NCBI GenBank assembly: GCA_020002185.1
Contig: CM034539.1
Location: 924,355-988,354, forward strand
Length of the DNA stretch: 64,000 nt
Reading direction: 5' to 3'
DNA from: Paraescarpia echinospica
Taxonomy: Eukaryota; Annelida; Polychaeta; Sabellida; Siboglinidae
Part shown: positions 11,217 through 21,714 of the stretch, piece by piece
How the letters are laid out: the number at the start of each line of letters is the position of its first letter
How positions within the stretch are numbered: position 1 is the first letter of the stretch
Translations under genes and position numbers: made by a program
Notes under the pieces: generated by a model
What the model saw: the letters and a program-made list of their open reading frames with translations, nothing else
The model's database searches: none
What the model was told of the DNA's origin: nothing

Positions 11217-13690
11217 TACCCCCACACGCCTCGTTGTTCTAGTATTAAGACTGCTTCAAGCCCCACACGCCTAGTTGGTCTAGTATTAAGACTTCTTCAA
11301 GCCCCACTCGCCTCGTTGTTCTGTTATTAAGACTGCTTCAAGCCCCACACGCCTCGTTGTTCTGGTATTAAGACTGCTTCAAGCCCTACACGCCTCGTTG
11401 TTCTGGCATTAAGACTGCTAGAAGCCCCACACGCCTCGTTGTTCTGGCATTAAGACTGCTTGAAGCCCCACACGCCTAGTTGTTCTGCCATTAAGACTGC
11501 TTCAAACCTCACTCGCCTCGTTGTTCTGGTATTAAGACTGCTTCAAGCCCCACTCGCCTCGTTGTTCTGGTATTAAGACTGATTCAAGCCCCACTCGCCT
11601 CATTGTTCTGGTATTTAGATTGCTTCAAGCCCCACTCGCCTCGTTGTTCTGGTATTAAGACTGCTTCAAGCCCCACTCGCCTCGTTGTTCTGGTATTTAG
11701 ACTGCTTCAAGCCCCACTCGCCGTCTTTTTTCTGGTATTAAGACTGCTTCAAGCCCCACACGCCTCGTTGTTCTGGTATTAAGACTGCTTCAAGCCCTAC
11801 ACGCCTCGTTGTTCTGGCATTAAGACTGCTTGAAGCCCCACACGCCTCGTTGTTCTGGCATTAAGACTGCTTCAAGCCTCACTCGCCTCGTTGTTCTGGT
11901 ATTAAGACTGCTTCAAGCCCCACTCGCCTCGTTGTTCTGGTATTTAGACTGCTTCAAGCCCCACTCGCCGTCTTTTTTCTGGTATTAAGACTGCTTCAAG
12001 CCCCACACGCCTCGTTTTTCTGGTATTAAGACTGCTTGAAGCCCCACATGCCTCGTTGTTCTGGCATTAAGACTGCTTGAAGCGCCACCCGCCTCGTTGT
12101 TCTGGCATTAAGACTGCTTCAAGCCTCACTCGCCTCGTTGTTCTGGTATTAAGACTGCTTCAAGCCCCACTCGCCTCATTGTTCTGGTATTAAGACTGCT
12201 TCAAGCCCCACTCGCCTCGTTGTTCTGGTATTTAGACTGCTTCAAGCCCCACTCGCCGTCTTTTTTCTGTTATTAAGACTGCTTCAAGACCCACACGCCT
12301 CGTTGTTCTGGTATTAAGACTGCTTCAAGCCCTACACGCCTCGTTGTTCTGGCATTAAGACTGCTTGAAGCCCCACACGCCTCGTTGTTCTGGCATTAAG
12401 ACTGCTTCAAGCCTCACTCGCCTCGTTGTTCTGGTATTAAGACTGCTTCAAGCCCCACTCGCCTCGTTGTTCTGGTATTTAGACTGCTTCAAGCCCCACT
12501 CGCCGTCTTTTTTCTGGTATTAAGACTGCTTCAAGCCCCACACGCCTCGTTGTTCTGGTATTAAGACTGCTTCAAGCCCTACACGCCTCGTTGTTCTGGC
12601 ATTAAGACTGCTTGAAGCCCCACATGCCTCGTTGTTCTGGCATTAAGACTGCTTCAAGCCCCATACGCCTCGTTGTTCTGGCATTAAGACTGCTTCAAGC
12701 CTCACTCGCCTCGTTGTTCTGGTATTAAGACTGCTTCAAGCCCCACTCGCCTCGTTGTTCTGGTATTAAGACTGCTTCAAGCCCCACTCGCCTTTTTGTT
12801 TTGGTATTTAGACTACTTCAAGCCCCACTTGCCTCGTTGTTATAGCATTAAGACTGCTTCAAGCCCCACTCGCCTCTTTGTTTTGGTATTTAGACTGCTT
12901 CAAGCCCCACTCACCTCGTTGTTCTGGTATTAAGATTGCTTCAAGCCCTATACATCTCGTTGTTTTGGCATTAAGACTGCTTCAAGCCCCACTCGCCTAG
13001 TTGTTCTGGTATTAAGACTGCTTCAAGCCCCACTCGCCTAGTTGTTCTGGTATTTAGACTGCTTCAAGCCCCACTCGCCTCGTTGTTCTGGCATTAAGAC
13101 TGCTTCAAGCCCCATTCGCCTCATTGTTCTGGTATTAAGACTGCTTCAAGCGCCACTCGCCTAGTTGTTCTGGTATTAAGACTGCTTCAAGCCCCACTCG
13201 CCTAGTTGTTCTGGTATTTAGACTGCTTCAAGCCCCACTCGCCTAGTTGTTCTGGTATTAAGACTGCTTCAAGCCCCACTCGCCTCGTTGTTCTGGTATT
13301 AAGACTGCTTCAAGCCCCACTCGCCTCATTGTTCTGGTATTAAGACTGCTTCAAGCCCCACTCGCCTCATTGTTCTGGTATTAAGACTACTTCAAGCCCC
13401 ACTCGCCTCGTTGTTCTGGCATTAAGACTGCTTCAAGCCCCATTCGCCTCATTGTTCTGGTATTAAGACTGCTTCAAGCCCCACTCGCCTCGTTGTTCTG
13501 GTATTTAGACTGCTTCAAGCCCCACTCGCCTCGTTGTTCTGGTATTAAGACTGCTTCAAGCCCCACTCGCCTCGTTGTTCTGGTATTTAGACTGCTTCAA
13601 GCTCCACTCGACTCGTTGTTCTGGTATTTAGTCTGCTTCAAGCCCCACTCGCCTCGTTGTTCTGGTATTTAGACTGCTTCAAGCCCTACA
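11217..13690. repeat. 42-bp minisatellite, about 59 copies, with higher-order structure
   Basis: The unit is CACTCGCCTCGTTGTTCTGG followed by TATTAAGACTGCTTCAAGCCCC. A marker variant with GCCGTCTTTTTTCTG recurs near 11722, 11967, 12256 and 12503 (steps of about 245-290 bp), showing blocks of six or seven units copied together. The right edge coincides with the end of a candidate minus-strand exon. Confidence 0.97.
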
Positions 13691-13859
13691 TGCTCCGCAT
13701 CGGCGATGATCTTGGTCTGTGCATTCTTGTCGAAGTATGCAACTCTCATAAGCCACATTCTTGTTACGTTCCTCTTTGGAATGTCTCCTTTTCTCTGGAC
13801 TGATATTAAACATCTTTGTTGGTCAGTCGTCGCAATGGCTCTGATAGTGTGGCGGACTG
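13690..13859 (-). CDS. Candidate internal exon, function unknown
   Basis: On the minus strand an open frame of about 57 codons follows a candidate acceptor (TTCATTCCACAG) and ends at GAGCAT before a GTAGGG donor. The translation looks coding (for example RNVTRMWLMRVAYFDKNAQT) and has no stop until nine codons beyond the donor, inside the 42-bp array. I do not recognise the family, and no partner exons were found with confidence. A chance ORF or transposon remnant remains possible. Confidence 0.35.
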
Positions 13860-16017
13860 TGGAATGAATTGACTGCTGTAATTTTCCAATCCGAGGGAGC
13901 TACACACTTCTTCCCCGCCCATATTCGTTTCCCTCGCTTGAGTCAGAAGCCTCACTCTCTTTTTGCGGTCCTGGTGATGGTGATTCCATCTGTGAAACTC
14001 GCTCTTCTTCTAAGTGCCGCGTCTGTTGCAGGCGTTGTCGACCGTGGCCATCCAAACCCCATCGATCTTTCCTTTTGTTACTAAAATGTTCTAAACGTTG
14101 CTTTGTCGTTACGTGGCCTATGCAACCAGCATGTTCCCCAAATTATCCTCAAGTTATTCCTTTTTGATTGGCAGTTCTAAACATGTATTCATTACTTCTT
14201 TTCATGAAACTATCAATATTTTTCTCAGTAACTGTGGGATTATACAAAACATCGGGTGCAACGCATTCCACATTAATATAAATGAAAAAAATGTGAGCTT
14301 CAGAGACGACTATCATATCTAGATGGTCGTGACCTGCAATGATTCAAGAGCTGCCACATGCCTAGACGAGTAGTCTGCCGACAACTGACACCGGTACAAT
14401 CATCCATCACTTAAACCGTATATCCCACAGCTGAATCAGGAAATTCAAAATATTTTTTTGGATTTAAAGTAATATGACCTTTATTAACGACATACAAAAT
14501 GTACAATCGGTGTACATGTTAGTAAAAAAAATAGCACGTGTACGTAAATAATTACATTAGTCTTTGGAAGATATGCAATTGTCTATGTCAACAGTTATAA
14601 TATCGTGGAATGTGACGGGAACTGTGCACCAGTAGGCATGATATGAACTGTAGTATGCTAAAAACGTTGACCGCAAATATATGTTCAAATTAATAATTAT
14701 GTTTTTGTATCTGTAAGTAATAATATGGCGCAGCCTTGAACTGGACAGTGTCAACCTTGTGATCGCACATAGAATGGCGGGATACTGCGTGTGGACTACA
14801 ACCCATGTGACCCCAAGAGAGGGAGATGAAACAAGAGGGATATGAGACGAGAGTGAGATGGGACGAGAGGGAGATGGGATGAGATGAAAGGAGATGGGAT
14901 GAAAGATGGGAGAATGGGGTCACACCCACAAGCATATTTCAAGCCAACTAAGTGACGTGACAAAGAAGAAGGGGCCACTGTGCTGTGACTGTACAGGCTA
15001 ATCTACATAATACCATATGAACAGATGTGACAGACAGTTCTCATGAAGTCTGACACAACACGTCCCGCCACAGCTATCAACACATTATAAAATAGCATAC
15101 ACAGCACTACACTTTGTATATAGACAATTATCATTTCAGCTGTCCTGCTATGTGCTATAACTTCAACCTAATATCAGCAAACATGTGCACTTGATATATA
15201 TATATATATAAACAAGCTTGATGCTACTGCACCAGCTTTTAGCAGATACCTCACATAGCTATACGCCTATCTCAACATTGCAACACTGATTTGAGCAATA
15301 CAACAAGACAGTTCTAGCAGTATCCAGCAGGGGGCAGCACAGTGCTCTGAACTGCCACATTTTGCCATTCACATTACACACAATTTCGAAGTCCCGACAT
15401 TGATTAGGACATTCAAATACATGACTGCCAAGTTATCATATGATCAATAGGTAACGTAATTAATCACACAATTAATCACTTACTTACTAAGCCATTCATG
15501 CAGCCACTCCTGAGCGATAAGGATATTTAAACATTATTATTGCAAAGTACTTTCTGGTCATTGTGACATTCAACCACACGACAGCTTGGTCATTCAACAA
15601 TGATCATCAACACATTCCAACAGACAATCGGAAAGTAATTCACCATTCATTAAATAATGCATTAAATGATCAAACACACAACTGTCAACATAACTGCATT
15701 ATTGCTTGATATACCACTTTTTAACTGCTTTCTTGATGTCCTAAATTTTGTATTGAAAAAAATCAAAATGTTATGATGAAAATGTGGTCTTATGCCAAAT
15801 AGATGTCCTGATCTATTTGTTGCACAAAGTCACCAGTTCTAGGCATCACAATCTCCTGTGAACAAAGCAAATAAAAAGGAAAATAGTCAAAACAACTTGT
15901 ACGGGTCTGACAAAAGTTAACTGGAGGATGCGCTTCCTACTTTTTCCTGCATTTACATGAGCAGATGTTGACACATGTGAATCAAGGTGATCATTGGGAC
16001 ATTGACACACAACCTGT
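13860..16017. other. Intergenic stretch left of the SWAP70-like gene
   Basis: Mostly AT-rich unique sequence. It includes a purine-rich GAGATG-type low-complexity run at 14815-14930 and a short TA run near 15197-15210. A minus-strand open stretch near 13900-14050 is Ser/Glu-rich when translated but has no supported boundaries. No polyadenylation signal for the SWAP70-like gene was identified with confidence. Confidence 0.5.
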
Positions 16018-16550
16018 GCCCGAGTCTACACACAGGATGTACCTGGAGCCACTGGGGTCTCACTGGTGTATTCTGTGCCCGAGTCTACACACAAGATGTA
16101 CCTGGAGCCACTGGGGTCTCACTGGTGTATTCTGTGCCCGAGTCTACACACAGGATGTACCTGGAGCCACTGGGGTCTCACTGGTGTATTCTGTGCCCGA
16201 GTCTACACACAAGATGTACCTGGAGCCACTGGGGTCTCACTGGTGTATTCTGTGCCCGAGTCTACACACAGGATGTACCTGGAGCCACTGGGGTCTCACT
16301 GGTGTATTCTGTGCCCGAGTCTACACACAAGATGTACCTGGAGCCACTGGGGTCTCACTGGTGTATTCTGTGCCCGAGTCTACACACAAGATGTACCTGG
16401 AGCCACTGGGGTCTCACTGGTGTATTCTGTGCCCGAGTCTACACACAAGATGTACCTGGAGCCACTGGGGTCTCACTGGTGTATTATGTGCCCGAGTCTA
16501 CACACAAGATGTACCTGGAGCCACTGGGGTCTCACTGGTGTATTCCTCCT
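16018..16550. repeat. 59-bp minisatellite, about 9 copies, overlapping a stop codon
   Basis: Units begin CGAGTCTACACACAAGATGT (or ACAGGATGT) and are otherwise identical. On the minus strand the last coding codons and TAG of the SWAP70-like gene lie inside the rightmost unit, and the remaining units would form the start of its 3' untranslated region. ORFs of 177-323 codons on the plus strand result from the repeat. Confidence 0.97.
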
Positions 16551-17160
16551 CGACAGTATTGTTATTGAGGGCAGCGCATGTCTCTTTGTTGTCAGCTGAT
16601 GACATGTCACTTGATGTCACAACTTTATCGACACTGACAACTGATGACATGTCTGTGTCAGTGGTGACAGACGATGATTCGTCACCTGATGTCTTCTCTG
16701 AGTCAATAGTAACAAATGATGACATGTCACCTGACATATTGTCTGCATCGGTTTTGACAGACAATGATTTGTCAGCTACGTCACCTGATGTCTTAGTTGT
16801 GTCGTTAGTTACAGATGACATCTTGTCTGTATCGGTAGTGACAGAATACGACACATCACCTGACATATTGGCAGTGTCTGTGATGACAGATGATGACATG
16901 TCGCCCGACATCTCATCTGTGTCGGTGGTGATATGAGTTGTGTCACCTGACGTCTTGTCGTCAGTGTTATGATTGGGGACGTGTCTGAGTGTGACATGAG
17001 AGAAGGCGCCCAGCCCGCGGTGGGATACAAACTTGAAGGGTTCGGGGTGGACAAGCTTGGATACTTTGATGTTAAACACCCTCTCCTCCTCCTTCTTAGC
17101 CATCTTCTCTCGAAGATCTTCCTTCACCCTCTCCGCCTCTCGCAGCTTCACCAGCGCCTC
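16498..17160 (-). CDS. SWAP70: SWAP70-like exon 8: end of coiled coil, conserved C-terminal block, repetitive tail
   Basis: The acceptor is TGCAG before GAGGCGCTG, in phase 0 with exon 7. The first 60 or so residues continue the coiled coil and end in a block (VHPEPFKFVSHRGLGAFSH) corresponding to the conserved C-terminal part of the family. About 150 residues then form imperfect repeats of roughly 12-16 residues around TDTDxMSGDMSSSV, which known SWAP70 and DEF6 proteins lack as far as I recall. The last 16 codons and TAG (16498-16500) come from a unit of the 59-bp minisatellite. The tail is acidic, hydroxyl-rich and probably disordered. Confidence 0.9.
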   Translation of the reverse strand, partial: EALVKLREAERVKEDLREKMAKKEEERVFNIKVSKLVHPEPFKFVSHRGLGAFSHVTLRHVPNHNTDDKTSGDTTHITTDTDEMSGDMSSSVITDTANMSGDVSYSVTTDTDKMSSVTNDTTKTSGDVADKSLSVKTDADNMSGDMSSFVTIDSEKTSGDESSSVTTDTDMSSVVSVDKVVTSSDMSSADNKETCAALNNNTVEEEYTSETPVAPGTSCV

Positions 17161-17748
17161 CTGCAGGCACAATTGGGAACTGGGTTATGCTTTTGTATTT
17201 ACAGGTATTTATACATTCACATTTTACTCGTGAAAATGTTCATCAATTTTTTTATTTTTTTATTCATATTTCACTGTTTTATATTTTTCTTCCTACTATT
17301 TGTTGGATTTAGTTAACAACAAACCACATAATTAATTATATACATATTTAACCACTAATGGTATGTTACATTGTTATAGTTTAACTTTCTCAGTACATTT
17401 TAGTAAACCTAGTTTAGTTATATTTAGTGAGTGAGTGAGTAAGTGAGTTGTCAGTAAAATTATACACATGCATTTAGAACAGAAAAATAATGTCATATAT
17501 ATATATATACACTATATATATATATAATACTACCAAGGATAACACATTAAAGTACACATTAGTACACTTATTTCCAATGTGGTCCTCACAAATAATAATA
17601 AATAAATATTGATAATAAAACGTGAAGTATTTATTTTCATTTTATTATTTCCAATCTTGAGAGTTAAATTTTAGTCTTAACATTTAAATTTAGCCCTGAA
17701 AGCCTTAAGACACCTAATGTATGCGAGAAACAAGTACAAATGTGTCAC
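17161..17748. other. SWAP70: Intron 7 of the SWAP70-like gene
   Basis: AT-rich sequence with TA dinucleotide runs near 17498-17525. It is bounded by a GTGACA donor after 17749 and a TGCAG acceptor before 17160 on the minus strand. No further feature is seen. Confidence 0.8.
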
Positions 17749-17947
17749 CTCCATCTTGGTGTCCATGTTGAGTCGCTCTTGCTCCAGTTGCTCCAGCTTG
17801 AGTTGCTCCTCCGTGAGCAAGGCCTCATGCTGGAGTCTTTCCTCCTCCAGGCCTTCTCTCTTCTGTCGCTCCTCCGCCAACATTCCTTCCAGCTCCGTCT
17901 TCAGTTGCTCCAGCTTCTCTCGCTTCTCAAACTCCTCCTCCAGGATC
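17749..17947 (-). CDS. SWAP70: SWAP70-like exon 7: coiled coil
   Basis: The acceptor is TCTCGCTGCAG, and the exon completes a codon split 2+1 with exon 6 (Arg). It encodes 66 further residues of strongly charged helix (ILEEEFEKREKLEQLKTELE to ERLNMDTKME). This matches the family segment after LQARLLEEE, where SWAP70 and DEF6 proteins form a coiled coil. It ends in phase 0 before GTGACA. Confidence 0.92.
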
Positions 17948-18381
17948 CTGCAGCGAGAGATGATATCACACTGAGACAATGACCTCAACAATTCATCACT
18001 AAACAGAATCTGTTTAAGGAGCTTTTCAAAATTTAAATTATAAAGCCACCGCCGTATGATAGAGGACACTATTTGCATGTGACATACCGACGAAAGTGTC
18101 CAAGTGGTGCACCCTGGTGTTGGCAGTTTTCATTACACAAGATCGCTATTAAGGAGTGAAAATTATTTTAAAAAGAAAACTTATGAGCTGATAAGACAGT
18201 TAGTGAAACTGTCGCTGATGACACATGCATGCACACCCAGGGTGACACGTCAATGACACAGTCATGTCTTTGTCAACTTTGATGGCAGCAAAATATTTGA
18301 AATATTTAATAATAAATAACATACCTAAAATTGACAGAAGTTCTGTAATTTGTTGTTGTTTTTTGCCTCCTGGTGGCCTAC
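17948..18381. other. SWAP70: Intron 6 of the SWAP70-like gene
   Basis: A short intron between exons 6 and 7, AT-rich, with no repeat array. Confidence 0.8.
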
Positions 18382-18548
18382 CTTGACTGCAGTGAGCGGA
18401 CAATCTCTTCGTCCTTCTTCGCCTGTCGCTCCGCCTCCAGCAGCTGCTCCAGCTGTAGTCGCAGCTCCTCCACCTCTCGCAGCCGCTGTTGCTCCACCTC
18501 CCTCAGTGCTGCCTCCTGCTGGAGCCGGGCTTCAGCATCTGCTCGTGC
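18382..18548 (-). CDS. SWAP70: SWAP70-like exon 6: coiled coil with family signature
   Basis: The acceptor is TTCCTCCAG before GCACGAGCA (phase 0). The donor is GTAGGC after an exon ending in two bases of an Arg codon. It encodes ARADAEARLQQEAALREVEQ onward, ending AERQAKKDEEIVRSLQS. The last part matches the well-conserved family motif DERQARQDEETVRKLQAR. A 20-bp minisatellite starts about 30 bp upstream of the acceptor. Confidence 0.93.
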
Positions 18549-18579
18549 CTGGAGGAATATCAACTATCAGAGATACGAT

Positions 18580-21148
18580 GTTCATTTCAACGGCATCATT
18601 GTTCATTCAGCGGCATCATTGTTCATTCAGTGGCATCATTGTTCATTCAACAGCATCATTGTTCATTCAGTGGCATCATTGTTCATTCAACAGCATCATT
18701 GTTCATTCAACAGCTCATTGTTCATTCAGCGGCATCATTGTTCATTCAACAGCATCATTGTTCATTCAACAGCATCATTGTTCATTCAGCGGCATCATTG
18801 TTCATTCAACAGCATCATTGTTCATTCAACAGCTCATTGTTCATTCAGCGGCATCATTGTTCATTCATTTAGCGGCATCATTGTTCATTCAACGGCATCA
18901 TTGTTCATTCATTCAGCGGCATCATTGTTCATTCAACGGCATCATTGTTCATTCAGCGGCATCATTGTTCATTTCAACAGCATCACTGTTCATTCAACAG
19001 CATCATTGTTCATTCAACAGCATCATTGTTCATTCAACAGCATCATTGTTCATTCAGCAGCATCATTGTTTATTCAACAGCATCATTGTTCATTCAGCGG
19101 CATCATTGTTCATTTCAACAGCATCACTGTTCATTCAACAGCATCATTGTTCATTCAACGGCATCGTTGTTCATTCAGCGGCATCATTGTTCATTCAACA
19201 GCATCACTGTTAATTCTACAGCATCACTGTTCATTCAACAGCATCATTGTTCATTCAACGGCATCATTGTTCATTCAGTGGCATCATTGTTCATTCAACG
19301 GCATCATTGTTAATTTCAACAGCATCATTGTTCATTCAGTGGCATCATTGTTCATTCAACGGCATCATTGTTCATTCAGCGGCATCATTGTTCATTTCAA
19401 CAGCATCACTGTTCATTCAACAGCATCATTGTTCATTCAACAGCATCATTGTTCATTCAACAGCATCATTGTTCATTCAGCGGCATCATTGTTCATTCAA
19501 CAGCATCATTGTTCATTCAGCGGCATCATTGTTCATTCAACAGCATCATTGTTCATTCAACAGCTCATTGTTCATTCAACGGCATCATTGTTCATTCATT
19601 CAGCGGCATCATTGTTCATTCAACGGCATCATTGTTCATTCAACGGCATCATTGTTCATTCAACGGCATCATTGTTCATTCAACGGCATCATTGTTCATT
19701 TCAACAGCATCATTGTTCATTCAACGGCATCATTGTTCATTCAGCAGCATCATTGTTCATTCAACGGCATCATTGTTCATTCAGCGGCATCATTGTTCAT
19801 TTCAACAGCATCACTGTTCATTCAACAGCATCATTGTTCATTCAACAGCATCATTGTTCATTCAGCAGCATCATTGTTTATTCAACAGCATCATTGTTCA
19901 TTCAGCGGCATCATTGTTCATTTCAACAGCATCACTGTTCATTCAACAGCATCATTGTTCATTCAACGGCATCGTTGTTCATTCAGCGGCATCATTGTTC
20001 ATTCAACAGCATCACTGTTAATTCTACAGCATCACTGTTCATTCAACAGCATCATTGTTCATTCAACGACATCATTGTTCATTCAGTGGCATCATTGTTC
20101 ATTCAACGGCATCATTGTTAATTTCAACAGCATCATTGTTCATTCAGTGGCATCATTGTTCATTCAACGGCATCATTGTTCATTCAGCGGCATCATTGTT
20201 CATTTCAACAGCATCACTGTTCATTCAACAGCATCATTGTTCATTCAACAGCATCATTGTTCATTCAACAGCATCATTGTTCATTCAACGGCATCATTGT
20301 TCATTCAACGGCATCATTGTTCATTCAACAGCATCACTGTTCATTCAACAGCATCACTGTTCATTCAACAGCATCACTGTTCATTCAACAGCATCATTGT
20401 TCATTCAACGGCATCACTGTTCATTCAGCGGCATCATTGTTCATTTCAGCAGCATCACTGTTCATTCAACAGCATCATTGTTCATTCAACAGCATCATTG
20501 TTCATTCAACAGCATCATTGTTCATTCAGCGGCATCATTGTTCATTTCAACAGCATCATTGTTCATTCAACAGCATCATTGTTCATTCAACAGCATCATT
20601 GTTCATTTCAACAGCATCATTGTTCATTCAACAGCATCATTGTTCATTCAACAGCATCATTGTTCATTTCAACAGCATCATTGTTCATTCAACAGCATCA
20701 TTGTTCATTCAACAGCATCATTGTTCATTTCAACAGCATCATTGTTCATTCAACAGCATCATTGTTCATTCAACAGCATCATTGTTCATTTCAACAGCAT
20801 CATTGTTCATTCAACAGCATCATTGTTCATTCAACAGCATCATTGTTCATTTCAACAGCATCATTGCTCATTCTACAGCATCATTGTTCATTCAACAGCA
20901 TCATTGTTCATTCAACAGCATCATTGTTCATTCAACGGCATCATTGTTCATTCAACGGCATCATTGTTCATTCAACGGCATCATTGTTAATTTCAACAGC
21001 ATCATTGTTCATTCGACAGCATCATTGTTCATTCAACAGCATCATTGTTAATTTCAACAGCATCATTGTTCATTCAGCGGCATCATTGTTCATTCAACGG
21101 CATCATTGTTCATTCAACAGCATCACTGTTCATTCAGCGGCATCATCT
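18580..21148. repeat. 20-bp minisatellite, about 125 copies, in the E5-E6 intron
   Basis: The basic unit is TTCATTCAACAGCATCATTG, with variants CGGC, GTGGC, ATTTCAAC (21 bp) and ATTCATTC (24 bp). A block of about 808 bp is repeated inside it: marker variants GCATCGTTG at 19161 and 19969, and CTGTTAATTCTAC at about 19207 and 20015. The period is not a multiple of three, so frames rotate and ORFs up to 638 codons appear; these are not genes. Confidence 0.97.
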
Positions 21149-21714
21149 CACTATACATATTGAAATGGTTTCTATATTTAATTATTTCTTAAACTTTTAT
21201 AATTTTAAAATAACTTATGTTTTTTTAATTAACCCATTAGGCCCCAGGATTTTATTAAAACATGCCTTCCTGTTCCCAGGATTTCTGGCAAATTTTGAGC
21301 GATTTTGCATCCTTGTGTAAAAAAATCTGTAGAAAAAAAACTATTCAATATTGACAATTACAAGTTGTGTTTATTTTGACGAGTACTAATTTCTCCACAT
21401 GCATGTACACATAAAAATATAATTTAGCCATAAAATGTTGACACTTGATCACAATTTGCAAAGACAAATAGCAAATTTGTTTAAATTTTGAAAGTTATTC
21501 TACTTTGCGACTGACATTTGACAATGAACTCATGCTACTACTCTACGCAACCAAATGAAGAAAATGTAGCTACATGTGTTAGCCTTGCAACATTGAAAAA
21601 ATTATAAAATTCTGACGGTTATTGTTCAAGTTACACCATATAGTGTCATGAAAAATATAGAAATAAAAATGTTCGAGAAAACATGTTACACAGGCATGGA
21701 TTTAAATATCTCTG

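Noticed and set aside
15965..16936. Plus-strand ORFs of 177-323 codons
   Set aside because: They are frames of the 59-bp array running into the antisense of exon 8.
18350..21163. Long plus-strand ORFs (up to 638 codons) rich in FIQQHHCSF
   Set aside because: They read the 20-bp array, whose period rotates through three frames without stops. There is no other coding signal.
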